A DNA stretch of 64,000 nucleotides from Negadavirga shengliensis. GTDB lineage: Bacteria > Bacteroidota > Bacteroidia > Cytophagales > Cyclobacteriaceae. The translations under genes and the position numbers were made by a program. Shown one piece after another: positions 8,303 through 17,612 of the stretch. Below the pieces are notes generated by a model. That model saw only the letters and a list, made by a program, of their open reading frames with translations. It was not told the origin of the DNA and did not search any database. Numbering within the stretch: the first letter of the stretch is position 1; every line of letters begins with the position of its first letter. The DNA lies in contig NZ_JBHSJJ010000014.1 of NCBI RefSeq assembly GCF_042652345.1, forward strand, positions 1-64,000. Direction: 5' to 3'.

Positions 8303-10174
8303 ATGTTTATACATTTAAGATTATGCTTTGGTAAGTTAGGCTTGCTCGTGATTACGGTATGCTTACTTGCATTGAGCCATACCTGGGCACAGAGCACACA
8401 AAAACCGGTGATTCATGCCAAAGACTGGCTGGCCATTACCGGAAAGCCGCTTGCCGCCACAGCCGGCGCCATGACTTTTCAAAAAGGGGGCAACGCCGTG
8501 GATGCCGCGTGTACCATGTTAGCCGCCACCTGTACGATGTGGGATGTTTTGAGCTGGGGTGGTGAAACCCAGGCCCTCATCTATAATCCTCATTCGAAAA
8601 AAGTGATAGCCATCAATGCACTGGGAGTGGCTCCCACAGGGGCCACAGCTGATTTTTTTAAAGAAAAAGAGTTAAAATACCCGCCCAGTTACGGTCCCCT
8701 GGCAGCAACTACTCCAGGAACTATGGGGGGATTGTTGACCATGCTTGCTGAATTCGGCACCCTGAGCCTGGAAGAGGTTTTGGCACCAGCCATTGAAATG
8801 GCGGAAGGTTATCCCATCGAGGCCCAAACAGCCAATGCCATCGAAAGGGACAAAGAAATGATCAAAGAATGGCCTTATTCCAAAAAAGTCTTTCTGCCCC
8901 ATTTGGGAGAGAAAAGAGAAGCGCCGCATGCAGGCGAAATTTTCAGCCAGCCGGACCTGCAAGCGACTTTGCAGAAACTGGTGGACACCGAGAAGGAGGC
9001 ACTTGCAAGGGGAAAAGACAGAAAAGACGCGATTTATGCCGCTTATGACCGCTTTTACAAGGGCGATATTGCGGAAGAAATGGTACGGAGTGTCCAGGAA
9101 CAGGAGGGACTGTTTACAATGGAAGACCTTGCCAACTGGAAAGTTAAAATTGAAGAACCCCTTTATGTGAATTATAAAGGCATCGACGTGTATAAACTTC
9201 AGGAATGGACACAAGGTCCTGCCTTGCTTCAGTCTTTGAACATCCTGGAAAACTTCGACCTGAAAGCCATGGGCTACAATTCAGCCAATTATATCCACAC
9301 GGTTTATCAAGCCATGAACCTGGCATTTGCAGACAGGGATTTTTATTATGGAGATCCGGATTTTGAACCGCAGAGCCCTATGGAAGGGCTCCTGTCCAAG
9401 CAATATGCTAAGGAAAGAGCAAAACTGATCGGTGAGCACAATGATCCTTGGGCAAATCCCGGAGATCCTTACCCTTTTCAGGGCGGAGAAAACCCTTATA
9501 AAGATCAAATAGCAGAGTACAGCAAGGTTTATTTTAAATACAACGAAGACATCTCGGATGAGGTGAGTGACAGTTTTTTGGAAGAGTTTACCAGCGGTAC
9601 CACTTCCATAGAAGCAGCGGATAAGGAAGGTTGGGTAGTTTCCATAACCCCCAGCGGGGGGTGGATACCCGCCGTAGTGGCCGGCAATACCGGTATTGGC
9701 CTCAGTCAAAGGATGCAAAGTTTTGTAACCGACGAACTGGTCAATCCATTCAATATAGTTGAGCCAGGTAAGAGGCCAAGAGTTACTCTTACCCCTACTC
9801 TTGCTTTGAAAGACGGCAAACCTTATTTGGCTTTTGCGGTACAGGGAGGGGACACACAAGACCAGAATCTCCTACAGTTTTTTCTGAATATCGTAGAATT
9901 CGGGATGAACGTACAGCAGGCCGCGGAGGCGGCCAATATGAACAGCTATCAGATGCAGGCTTCATTTGGGAACCACGAAACAAAACCGGGTGCCATGACC
10001 TTACCGTCCGAAACGCCCTCCTGGGTAAGAAGGGAACTGAGAAGCAAAGGCTATAGAATGGATTTCAGAGACCGGACCTCCGGCCCCATCAACGCCATCT
10101 GGTTTGACTGGGAGCATGGTACCATGTGGGGAGGGTCAAGTAACCATGGGGAAGATTATGGGATTGGCTGGTGA
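8303..10174 (+). CDS. Exported gamma-glutamyltransferase family protein
   Basis: From the ATG at 8303 the 623-residue product has a signal peptide (hydrophobic stretch L-G-L-L-V-I-T-V-C-L-L-A-L, cleavage after W-A-Q). This start is preferred over 8213, which would bury the signal peptide. The body matches the Ntn-hydrolase gamma-glutamyltransferase fold: A-T-A-G-A and G-G-N-A-V-D-A-A near the start, and the nucleophile region S-G-T-T-S around Thr433/Thr434. The enzyme would self-cleave before this Thr and process gamma-glutamyl or related substrates in the periplasm. Tyr/His residues seen in classical GGT after T-T are replaced here (T-T-S), so substrate preference may differ. Confidence 0.8.
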   Translation: MFIHLRLCFGKLGLLVITVCLLALSHTWAQSTQKPVIHAKDWLAITGKPLAATAGAMTFQKGGNAVDAACTMLAATCTMWDVLSWGGETQALIYNPHSKKVIAINALGVAPTGATADFFKEKELKYPPSYGPLAATTPGTMGGLLTMLAEFGTLSLEEVLAPAIEMAEGYPIEAQTANAIERDKEMIKEWPYSKKVFLPHLGEKREAPHAGEIFSQPDLQATLQKLVDTEKEALARGKDRKDAIYAAYDRFYKGDIAEEMVRSVQEQEGLFTMEDLANWKVKIEEPLYVNYKGIDVYKLQEWTQGPALLQSLNILENFDLKAMGYNSANYIHTVYQAMNLAFADRDFYYGDPDFEPQSPMEGLLSKQYAKERAKLIGEHNDPWANPGDPYPFQGGENPYKDQIAEYSKVYFKYNEDISDEVSDSFLEEFTSGTTSIEAADKEGWVVSITPSGGWIPAVVAGNTGIGLSQRMQSFVTDELVNPFNIVEPGKRPRVTLTPTLALKDGKPYLAFAVQGGDTQDQNLLQFFLNIVEFGMNVQQAAEAANMNSYQMQASFGNHETKPGAMTLPSETPSWVRRELRSKGYRMDFRDRTSGPINAIWFDWEHGTMWGGSSNHGEDYGIGW

Positions 10175-10450
10175 GCCGTATGTCCCACAGTTTTCTGCTA
10201 TGCGCACGATACATAAATAGTTTTTTAAACCAATATATAATCATAAATATTTTTTAAAATCTTTTTAATTTCCATATAAAATATCGGAATTGTTGAATTT
10301 TTCATTGCATCTATTCCTGAAAAATGCCCAAGGTTTGGTATTGAATCCCCTATTATCAAAGGGTAAATTGGAGAAAATTTCCCTATATCATAATCACATG
10401 TGGGTGAGGTGGCGAAGCCGTGTTATATTTTATTTTTCTGAGCAAAAGCT
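10175..10450. promoter_or_regulatory. AT-rich leader of the eCIS block
   Basis: About 275 bp precede the first eCIS gene and should contain the main promoter of the 40-kb block. The DNA is markedly AT-rich, especially 10200-10310. I could not identify a confident Bacteroidota TTTG / TAnnTTTG promoter pair or an operator dyad by eye, so the promoter assignment is positional only. Confidence 0.35.
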
Positions 10451-11128
10451 ATGATTTCCGAAGCAGCAACATTTATCAGAGACGAAGTGCAGCGGTATCT
10501 CATGACAAATGAGATGATCTTAAACAGGGACCAGGTGATGCTTGGGAACATAGCCCTCTTGGAATCCCAGGAAGCCATGACAGACAAATTGATATTGAGC
10601 ATCGTCAATATTGAGGAAGAGTCCACTTTAAAAAACGGACAGAATTATTTAAAAAACCCGGTAAAAAACAGCATTGAGACCATACAGCCTCCAGTGTACC
10701 TGAACCTTTATATCCTTTTCACAGCTACCTTGTCCAGCAGTGACAACAGCATAGACATCTCCTACCAAAGCGCTTTAAGAAGGATTTCCTCGGTCATCGA
10801 ATTTTTCCAATCCAAAAAGATTTTCACTTTGCAGAATTCTCCGGGATTTTCCCCCACCAATGTAGATTCGGATGACTCAAACTTTTATGAACTCCGGCTC
10901 ATCCCTGAGCTGTTTACGCTCACCTTCGAACAAATCAATCACTTATGGGGATCCCTGGGGGGAAAACAATCCCCATTTGTGCTATACAAAATAAGGCTGG
11001 TGAAAATCCAAGGACAGATTACTGCGGAGGTTCCATTGATAGAAGCCGTAAGAGGTGAAAGAAAAGATCTGTTTGCGGAAAAATTGGAGCATTTACAGGG
11101 TACTTCTGGCAGCAATGATAACGATTGA
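10451..11128 (+). CDS. eCIS cap / tail-terminator protein, Pvc16-like (DUF4255)
   Basis: A 225-residue protein with the DUF4255/Pvc16 N-terminal pattern: an opening helix (I-S-E-A-A-T-F-I-R-D-E-V), then L-G-N-I-A-L-L and later P-V-Y-L-N-L-Y-I-L-F-T-A. In PVC and AlgoCIS the family forms the cap that ends the tube and sheath at the end away from the baseplate. It opens the eCIS operon and overlaps the next gene by 14 bp, which suggests translational coupling. The length is as expected for the family. Assignment to the family is firm; the exact structural role is by homology. Confidence 0.85.
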   Translation: MISEAATFIRDEVQRYLMTNEMILNRDQVMLGNIALLESQEAMTDKLILSIVNIEEESTLKNGQNYLKNPVKNSIETIQPPVYLNLYILFTATLSSSDNSIDISYQSALRRISSVIEFFQSKKIFTLQNSPGFSPTNVDSDDSNFYELRLIPELFTLTFEQINHLWGSLGGKQSPFVLYKIRLVKIQGQITAEVPLIEAVRGERKDLFAEKLEHLQGTSGSNDND

Positions 11129-12203
11129 ATACAAGATACTTTTTGAAGTAAGGTTTTTGCACGACTACTATCTTACGGACAGGACAGGAATTTCCTATTA
11201 TTCCTTAACCAATGATGCACAGTCCTCCTTGATGGAAGAAAGACTCAGGAGAGAAAGGTATGACATTCATACGGATATTGAGTTTCTCCTGAGTCAGGAA
11301 ACCCAAACTTTTCTGAAAAATCACAGGATGAAACTGGTCAAAACCAAGCTCGGTTTTTTTGTAGGAATGGAAGTAGATGCTGAAAAGTCCGGGGGCGGAA
11401 AACTTATTTATCAACCGGTGATCCCCCCGAAAAACGACGCTGAATTGATTTTTGGATTGGGAGCAAACAACCCGCTGTTTCAAAACCTGACCAACCTCCC
11501 CTTTACAACTGACGAAAACAGCCTCCTCTATTTTACGAATACAGGTGAAAAGGAAAAAAACATCCTGTCCCGGCCTATAGCCGAATTAGAAGAGGGGCAG
11601 GACTATCATATGGGGGACCTCAGCAAAAGTGACGATCAAATATATAAAGCTATCGACAAAAACAACGGTAACATCGATTTTTGGCAACAAATAGCAGGTG
11701 ACGGATTTGTGCATCAGGGAGACTTGTCCCCGATTCGCCAGGAACAGTGGTTCCAGGATTGGCTATTGGATCTGACTGCATCCGACAGGTTTCCATTTGC
11801 CGTTTTAAAAATCAGCCTGAACGCTGAAAACCCCGAGCTTAGTCCTATTAAAGACAACGGTTATCTTACCACTGAATTTTTACCTTCCCAGTCAAGGCCT
11901 CAGCACCCTGTTTTTGAACTGAGATTTTTGGCGAGAACAACTTATTGGCGCTATAAAAAAGCCGGGGGATTCAGTCTGGCTGAAAGAAACCACATACAAG
12001 GACATGCCGGTGACCTATTGGATTTTGAAAAGGGTGACTTTGTTACCAAAACCCCTCACTTTTTGGCAGCGGAAGTGCCTTACCTCACTTCTAACACTTT
12101 CAGGTTGCCCAGTGCCAAACCTTACCTGGTCAAATACGAAGGCGACAAGGTCTACAGTGATATCTTTTTCAATGCCATCAATCCCATACCCGATGAAGTC
12201 TAA
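11115..12203 (+). CDS. Unknown eCIS protein between cap and sheath genes
   Basis: A 362-residue protein. The ATG at 11115 is chosen because it gives a clean N-terminus (M-I-T-I-E-Y-K-I-L-F-E-V) and the short overlap typical of coupled genes; the in-frame start at 11055 would overlap the previous gene by 74 bp. No membrane segment or enzyme motif is visible. The sequence looks mainly beta with acidic loops. Position between the cap and the sheath gene makes a cap-adaptor or assembly role plausible, but this is positional inference only. Confidence 0.6.
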   Translation: MITIEYKILFEVRFLHDYYLTDRTGISYYSLTNDAQSSLMEERLRRERYDIHTDIEFLLSQETQTFLKNHRMKLVKTKLGFFVGMEVDAEKSGGGKLIYQPVIPPKNDAELIFGLGANNPLFQNLTNLPFTTDENSLLYFTNTGEKEKNILSRPIAELEEGQDYHMGDLSKSDDQIYKAIDKNNGNIDFWQQIAGDGFVHQGDLSPIRQEQWFQDWLLDLTASDRFPFAVLKISLNAENPELSPIKDNGYLTTEFLPSQSRPQHPVFELRFLARTTYWRYKKAGGFSLAERNHIQGHAGDLLDFEKGDFVTKTPHFLAAEVPYLTSNTFRLPSAKPYLVKYEGDKVYSDIFFNAINPIPDEV

Positions 12204-12242
12204 ACAATAAACATCCATTCTCAACTATAAAATCAACAAACT

Positions 12243-13694
12243 ATGGCAAATTACAAAACCCCAGGGGTCTATATCGAGGAAATTTCCAAATTCCCTCCAT
12301 CGGTAGCTCAAGTAGAGACGGCCATCCCCGCGTTTATCGGATACACCGCAAAAGCGGAGGAATCCGTAGCTGGCGATCTGATACTAAGACCGAAGCGTAT
12401 AGTATCCATGCTGGAATATGTCCAGTTTTATGGAGAAGCCCAAAACGAAGAGAATATCCGGGTAACCATTGACGAAACTCAGGATGACGACGGCAATACT
12501 GTTGACTTGAGGGTTGTAGGCGACTTCGATGGCGACAGGTCAACGCATCTGATGTTTTACTCCCTGCAAGCTTTCTTTGCCAACGGAGGTGGTCCTTGTT
12601 ATATCGTGTCGGTGGGGACCTATGGGGCATTTGGTGCTGATATAGACCCTGGAGATGCAAGCCCCCCAACCTTACTGTATGCCGGATTGGCAGCGTTGGA
12701 GGCCGAGGATGAACCTACCTTGATCGTCTTCCCTGAAAGCCAGGGATTGGCGACCATAAATGACCAAGGGGCATTACACAATGCTGCGTTGGCCCAGTGC
12801 AGAAAATTACAAGACCGATTTTTGGTGGCCAATATTTACAGACACGACAGCAGCAGCAATATTCTGGATGTGGCGAATGATTTCAGAAGTGACGGTGTCG
12901 GAACCAACAGTTTGAATTACGGAGCTGTCTATGCACCCAACCTGGAAACGGTTTTCAATTATTTGTATGACCCCAGTGACGTAGAAGTCGTCCATAACAT
13001 TATTGGTGGGCCCAATGAAGGCGCCGGTCCGGCTCAGGGTTCAATGGATGCCCTCGAAGGGACAAACGACGCGCTGTTTGCAAGGGTCAAGTCTGCCATC
13101 AATCAAATGCCCTGTATCGTACCTTCGGCACCGGTAGTTGCCGGGATATATGCCTTTGTGGACAACACCAGAGGGGTGTGGAAAGCACCGGCAAATGTCA
13201 GCGTCAGCAATGTGATAAAACCCGTATTGAAAATCACCCATGACCAGCAAAGGGACCTGAACGTGGACACCACCAGTGGCAAGTCCATTAACGTGCTGCG
13301 TACGTTCCCCGGCAAAGGGACCTTGGTATGGGGTGCCCGCACGCTGGCCGGAAACGACAACGAATGGCGATATGTCTCGGTACGCCGGTTCTTCATCATG
13401 GCAGAAATCAGCATCAAAAAAGCCACGGAACAATTTGTGTTTGAACCCAACGATGCCAATACCTGGACCAAGGTAAGGGCAATGATAGAAAACTTCCTGC
13501 TGCTTCAATGGCGGGCTGGGGCACTGGCTGGTGCGGTGCCGGAAGACGCCTTTTACGTGAAGGTGGGATTAGGGGCCACTATGACCGCTTTGGATATTTT
13601 GGAAGGTAGAATGAATGTGGAAATCGGCATGGCGGTGGTCCGTCCGGCGGAATTCATCATCCTCAAATTCTCTCACAAAATGCAGGTTTCATAA
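12243..13694 (+). CDS. Contractile sheath protein (Pvc2-4 / phage tail sheath family)
   Basis: A 483-residue tail-sheath protein. The hallmark N-terminus (Y-K-T-P-G-V-Y-I-E-E-I, then T-A-I-P-A-F-I-G-Y-T) and the C-terminal block ending in R-P-A-E-F-I-I-L-K-F-S-H are both present. The central part (about 90-350) is the variable surface-exposed region. Subunits polymerise around the inner tube and contract to drive it into a target. Only one sheath gene is present, unlike the three of Photorhabdus PVC, so the whole sheath would be homopolymeric. Confidence 0.95.
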   Translation: MANYKTPGVYIEEISKFPPSVAQVETAIPAFIGYTAKAEESVAGDLILRPKRIVSMLEYVQFYGEAQNEENIRVTIDETQDDDGNTVDLRVVGDFDGDRSTHLMFYSLQAFFANGGGPCYIVSVGTYGAFGADIDPGDASPPTLLYAGLAALEAEDEPTLIVFPESQGLATINDQGALHNAALAQCRKLQDRFLVANIYRHDSSSNILDVANDFRSDGVGTNSLNYGAVYAPNLETVFNYLYDPSDVEVVHNIIGGPNEGAGPAQGSMDALEGTNDALFARVKSAINQMPCIVPSAPVVAGIYAFVDNTRGVWKAPANVSVSNVIKPVLKITHDQQRDLNVDTTSGKSINVLRTFPGKGTLVWGARTLAGNDNEWRYVSVRRFFIMAEISIKKATEQFVFEPNDANTWTKVRAMIENFLLLQWRAGALAGAVPEDAFYVKVGLGATMTALDILEGRMNVEIGMAVVRPAEFIILKFSHKMQVS

Positions 13695-13762
13695 CCTGTT
13701 TTAAATCAGTTGCTTAATACAATAACATTCAATTTATTCATTAACTTAAAATTCAAAATATC

Positions 13763-14215
13763 ATGGCAGATTATCCATTACCAAAGTTTCACTTCCAGGT
13801 AGAATGGGGCGGAACTAAAATCGGCTTTACAGAAGTTTCGGGGCTGGATGTGGAAACCGAGGTCATCGAATACCGTCACGGCGCGAGTAAGGAATATTCC
13901 AAAACAAAGCAACCGGGGATGACCAAGTATTCCAATATTACTTTAAAACGCGGAACCTTCCAATCAGACAACGAATACTATGATTGGTGGAAAGAAAACG
14001 TGTTTTTCCAGGAAGGAAACAGTACAGGATCCAAGTACCGTAGAGACATAACCATCAGCATGCTCAATGAGGAACACGAACCCGTTGTCGTGTGGAAAAT
14101 CAAAAATGCCTGGGCCCTAAAAGTCCAGTCAACCGACCTTAAGGCTGATGGCAACGAAATTGCGGTGGAAACGATCGAATTGGCCCACGAAGGTCTCACC
14201 ATTCAAAACGATTAA
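13763..14215 (+). CDS. Inner tube protein (Pvc1-like, gp19 family)
   Basis: A 150-residue Hcp/gp19-like tube protein. It opens with P-L-P-K-F-H-F-Q-V-E-W, followed by G-F-T-E-V-S-G-L-D and Y-R-H-G-A-S, the standard pattern of contractile-tail tube subunits. Hexamers stack to form the rigid tube that holds the cargo. It lies after the sheath gene with a 68-bp gap, and the paralogous tube-like gene follows 8 bp later. Length matches the family. Confidence 0.95.
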   Translation: MADYPLPKFHFQVEWGGTKIGFTEVSGLDVETEVIEYRHGASKEYSKTKQPGMTKYSNITLKRGTFQSDNEYYDWWKENVFFQEGNSTGSKYRRDITISMLNEEHEPVVVWKIKNAWALKVQSTDLKADGNEIAVETIELAHEGLTIQND

Positions 14216-14223
14216 CCGGTACA

Positions 14224-14679
14224 ATGGCATTCTATTACCCTCCACCGGGGTTCCACTTTAAGGTGGAATTCCTGGACATTCAGGCTGTGGCAGACGACAT
14301 TTTGTTTCAAAATGTTTCGGGACTGGAGGTTTCCCTGGAAACCGAATCCATCAAGGAGGGGGGTGAAAACCGCTTTGAACACGTGATTCCTACCCGCTCC
14401 AAGTACAACGACCTGATATTAAAAAGGGGGGTATTGAAAGATTCCGGTGTGATCAAATGGTGCAGACAAGCCATTGAAAGTTTCGAGTTCAAGCCCACTA
14501 CCGTGTTGGTCCAGCTGTTGAATGAGGAACATGAGATCCTCATCGAATGGAGACTCTTTCATGCCTGGCCTAAAAAATGGTCGGTGGCAGAGTTAAATGC
14601 CGAGCAAAGCGCTGTTTTGGTGGAGACGATAGAGCTGAACTATAATTACTTTAAAGTTAACCATTCCGAACCTACTTAA
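14224..14679 (+). CDS. Second tube-like protein (Pvc5-like, gp19 family)
   Basis: A 151-residue paralogue of the main tube protein with the same F-H-F-K-V-E-F and N-V-S-G-L-E pattern but a divergent middle (V-I-P-T-R-S-K-Y-N-D). By analogy with Pvc5 and AlgoCIS it should form the first tube layer that adapts the sixfold tube to the spike and baseplate. Eight bp separate it from the tube gene. The E-T-I-E-L element near the C-terminus is shared by both proteins. Confidence 0.9.
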   Translation: MAFYYPPPGFHFKVEFLDIQAVADDILFQNVSGLEVSLETESIKEGGENRFEHVIPTRSKYNDLILKRGVLKDSGVIKWCRQAIESFEFKPTTVLVQLLNEEHEILIEWRLFHAWPKKWSVAELNAEQSAVLVETIELNYNYFKVNHSEPT

Positions 14680-14706
14680 TAGATACGTTCATATTACGAA
14701 GAAAAT

Positions 14707-14865
14707 ATGCCTATAGAAATCAAAGAATTGCATATCAAGGGCACGGTGGCCAACGAGGAAGACAGGGGAGCCAGTCAATCTCCTTCAGAAGGGGACCAAA
14801 AAGCCATCATTGAAGCCTGTGTGGAAAAAGTGTTGAAAATTTTGGAAGACAAAAAACAAAGGTAA
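14707..14865 (+). CDS. Small eCIS protein, DUF5908/Pvc6-like
   Basis: A 52-residue protein (ATG 14707, TAA 14863-14865) beginning M-P-I-E-I-K-E-L-H-I-K-G-T-V, the typical start of DUF5908 proteins, which sit at this place in many eCIS loci. The C-terminal half is a predicted amphipathic helix (I-I-E-A-C-V-E-K-V-L-K-I-L). Its TAA overlaps the ATG of the next gene by one base (taatg), so the two are probably translationally coupled. The molecular role is not established. Confidence 0.8.
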   Translation: MPIEIKELHIKGTVANEEDRGASQSPSEGDQKAIIEACVEKVLKILEDKKQR

Positions 14866-15551
14866 TGGAAGCCCATCCCACCAAAGTACTGATCAATGCC
14901 TACAACGACAGGGAAATGACCGAAAGTCAAAAAACTGGTTCTTTCACCCTTCCCGTAAATCCCGAACAGTACGCCCAAAAGTTTGAAATCAAGTACGATG
15001 CGAAGGTGGCCCCGGGCAATCAGGGTGTGGAGGAAAAATTCACCTCTTCCGCACCGGAGGAGCTGAAGCTGGATTTCATTTTTGATGGCACTGACAGTAT
15101 CTTCGGCTATGTACATGCTGGAAAAAGTGTCCCCCAGCAGATCCAGGAGTTCAAGGAAGTAGTGTATGATTTGTCGGGGGAAATTCATCAGCCCCGTTAT
15201 TTGAAGGTAATCGGCTTGGGTATCACTTTCCCCAGCGTTTTAAAAAATCTTGACATCACGTATACGCTTTTCAAAACCGATGGAACGCCCCTCCGGGCAA
15301 AAATAAGTGCTACTTTTCTCAATTTTAAAGAGGTAAAAAGAAGGGTGGCCGAAGAAGGCAAAAACTCCCCTAATTTAACCCATTTCCGCCAGATAAAAGA
15401 AGGTGACACCCTTCCTTTGATGGTTTTCAATATTTATAAAGACCCCAAATATTATCTGGAGGTGGCCAAGGCAAACGGTTTAACAAATTTTCGTAGACTA
15501 AATGCTGGGGACCAGATCCGGTTCCCTCCATTCAAAAGTGACAATGTATGA
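14865..15551 (+). CDS. LysM-containing tube/baseplate connector (Pvc7-like)
   Basis: A 228-residue protein. The N-terminal part is the CIS tube-initiator type domain (L-P-V-N-P-E-Q-Y-A-Q-K-F-E-I), and the C-terminal region (about 170-225) is LysM-like, with I-K-E-G-D-T-L-P and N-A-G-D-Q-I-R-F-P. Pvc7/gp53-like proteins join the spike to the tube and baseplate wedges. The ends overlap both neighbours: taatg at the start and atga (15548-15551) with the spike gene. LysM here probably has a structural role and does not necessarily bind peptidoglycan. Confidence 0.9.
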   Translation: MEAHPTKVLINAYNDREMTESQKTGSFTLPVNPEQYAQKFEIKYDAKVAPGNQGVEEKFTSSAPEELKLDFIFDGTDSIFGYVHAGKSVPQQIQEFKEVVYDLSGEIHQPRYLKVIGLGITFPSVLKNLDITYTLFKTDGTPLRAKISATFLNFKEVKRRVAEEGKNSPNLTHFRQIKEGDTLPLMVFNIYKDPKYYLEVAKANGLTNFRRLNAGDQIRFPPFKSDNV

Positions 15552-17296
15552 GCAATGGACGGGTACTCCCCAATCAATCCGAAACCGGGACCATCTCTTA
15601 TAGCATCATGGTGGACGGTACAGAAATACCCCAAACCTATGAATTTCTTTCCATCGTTACCCATGCTGAGGTCAACCGAATTCCCTTTGCCCGTTTGGTC
15701 CTAAAAGACGGTGACACCGCAAAGGAAGATTTTGAAATCAGCAATGAGGAAAAATTTGTTCCCGGGAAAGAAATTGAAATCAAAATGGGATTTGACGGGG
15801 ACAATACCTCGGTTTTCAAAGGCATCATCATCAAACATGGCATAAAAATCAACGGAAACCAAACATCTGTTCTCCAACTGGAATGCAGACATAAAGCGGT
15901 CAAAATGACCATAGGAAGAAAAAACAAGTACTTTTTGGAAGCGGCCGACGGTGAGATAATGGAACAGCTTATCGGTACTTATGGTCTGAGTCCGGAAGTG
16001 GAGTCCACTGAGGTCAAGCACAAAGAAATGGTGCAGTATTACTGCTCGGATTGGGATTTTTTGGTAAGCAGGGCTGAAGTAAACGGAAAGGTGGTGTTGT
16101 GTCAGGATGATAAGGTTCTCGTTCGGGAACCAAAATTTGACGGTGAAGCGGAATTCGGTTTGAGGTATGGAGAAACCCTATATGAATTCGAAGCCGAAAT
16201 GGATGCCAGACACCAGTATGATGCCGTCAGATGCAGTGCATGGAAATACTCCGGTCAGGAGATTTTGATGGAGGAAGGAAAGAGCCCGGCCATAAACGGT
16301 TTGGGGAACTTCAGTGAGAAAAAGTTAGCAGAGGTAATCGGTTTGCAACACTTGGATTATAGGCACGGGGGGCCTTTACTTGACGGCGAATTGAAATCTT
16401 GGGGATATTCCCAGCTACTGAAAAGCCATCTGGCAAAAGTAGTGGGACGGGCCAAATTCAGAGGCGTGCCTACTTTAAAAGCCGGTAATCTGATTGGTCT
16501 CAATGGCGTGGGAGACAGATTTAATGGAAAAGGATATGTAACCGCTGTCAGGCACAGTCTGATAGACGGAGAATTATATACAGATGCCCAGTTTGGAAAA
16601 TCACCGGAATGGTTTTATGAGGAATTTGAAACCCAGGACAAAGCTGCTTCAGGACTATTGCCTGGCATAAAGGGCCTGCAAATAGGCAAAGTAGTCCAAT
16701 TGGAAAATGACCCGGATGGGGAATTCAGGGTGTTGGTGAGGTTTCCTCTGATAGATCCTGAGGCCCAGGGGATATGGGCAAGGTTGGCTTCCCTGGATGC
16801 GGGCAACGAAAGGGGTTTTGTTTTCCGCCCGGAGATCGATGATGAAGTCATCGTAGGTTTTGTCAATGATGATCCCCGGCATGCGGTTATTCTGGGCCAT
16901 TTGCACAGCAGCACCAATCCTTCCCCCATTGAAGCCAAAGATGACAATCACGAAAAAGGATTGGTCACCCGCAGTAAGATGAGAATTCATTTTGACGATG
17001 AAAAAAAAATCCTGACCATAGACACTCCCGCAGGCAACAAAGTCAAACTCGACGAAGATTCGGGAGAGGTGGTGCTGGAGGACCAAAACAGCAATAAAAT
17101 CACGATGGATTCCAGTGGTATCAGCTTGGAAAGCAGTGGCGATATCATCCTGAAAGCCACCGGTGACATCAAGGCCGAAGGTATCAATATCCAGCACAGC
17201 GCCCAGGCGGAATTCAAGGCTGAAGGGAGCGCGGGCGCGGAAGTGTCGTCCTCTGGAATCGCCACCTTTAAAGGAAGTTTGGTAAAAATAAACTGA
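15548..17296 (+). CDS. VgrG-like central spike protein (Pvc8-like)
   Basis: A 582-residue spike with a gp27-like N-terminal part (about 1-370) and a gp5-like OB-fold at about 375-470 (K-V-V-Q-L-E-N-D-P-D-G, then P-E-I-D-D-E-V-I-V-G-F). A beta-helix tail follows at about 480-582 with repeated short G-D-I/G-I-S-L strands. As a trimer it forms the membrane-piercing spike under the tube. There is no C-terminal enzymatic extension, so it is a purely structural spike. The start overlaps the upstream stop (atga). Confidence 0.92.
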   Translation: MSNGRVLPNQSETGTISYSIMVDGTEIPQTYEFLSIVTHAEVNRIPFARLVLKDGDTAKEDFEISNEEKFVPGKEIEIKMGFDGDNTSVFKGIIIKHGIKINGNQTSVLQLECRHKAVKMTIGRKNKYFLEAADGEIMEQLIGTYGLSPEVESTEVKHKEMVQYYCSDWDFLVSRAEVNGKVVLCQDDKVLVREPKFDGEAEFGLRYGETLYEFEAEMDARHQYDAVRCSAWKYSGQEILMEEGKSPAINGLGNFSEKKLAEVIGLQHLDYRHGGPLLDGELKSWGYSQLLKSHLAKVVGRAKFRGVPTLKAGNLIGLNGVGDRFNGKGYVTAVRHSLIDGELYTDAQFGKSPEWFYEEFETQDKAASGLLPGIKGLQIGKVVQLENDPDGEFRVLVRFPLIDPEAQGIWARLASLDAGNERGFVFRPEIDDEVIVGFVNDDPRHAVILGHLHSSTNPSPIEAKDDNHEKGLVTRSKMRIHFDDEKKILTIDTPAGNKVKLDEDSGEVVLEDQNSNKITMDSSGISLESSGDIILKATGDIKAEGINIQHSAQAEFKAEGSAGAEVSSSGIATFKGSLVKIN

Positions 17297-17310
17297 TTTG
17301 ATAAAAATAA

Positions 17311-17601
17311 ATGCCGCCAGCTGCAAGAGTCAACGACATGCATGTTTGCCCGATGGTAACGGGTACCGTACCCCATGTGGGGGGACCCATATTGCCTCCC
17401 GGTGAACCTACCGTGCTGATAGGCGGAATGCCCGCCGCACGTATGGGGGATATGGCTACCTGTACAGGACCTCCGGACACCATTATTCTAGGTTCGGCTA
17501 CTGTTTTAATCGGTGGGATGCCTGCCGCCCGCATGGGAGATTCCACCGCCCATGGTGGAACAATCGTGCTGGGCTGTATGACGGTGATGATCGGCGGCTA
17601 A
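17311..17601 (+). CDS. PAAR spike-tip protein (Pvc10-like)
   Basis: A 96-residue PAAR protein that starts P-P-A-A-R-V-N-D-M-H-V-C-P and has two internal P-A-A-R-M-G-D repeats, separated by short G-G-M and V-L-I-G-G strands. Conserved His and Cys residues (His11, Cys13 and others) could bind the usual metal ion. It caps the spike as a sharp cone. There is no toxin extension. It lies 14 bp after the spike gene. Confidence 0.93.
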   Translation: MPPAARVNDMHVCPMVTGTVPHVGGPILPPGEPTVLIGGMPAARMGDMATCTGPPDTIILGSATVLIGGMPAARMGDSTAHGGTIVLGCMTVMIGG

Positions 17602-17612
17602 ATGACAACATC

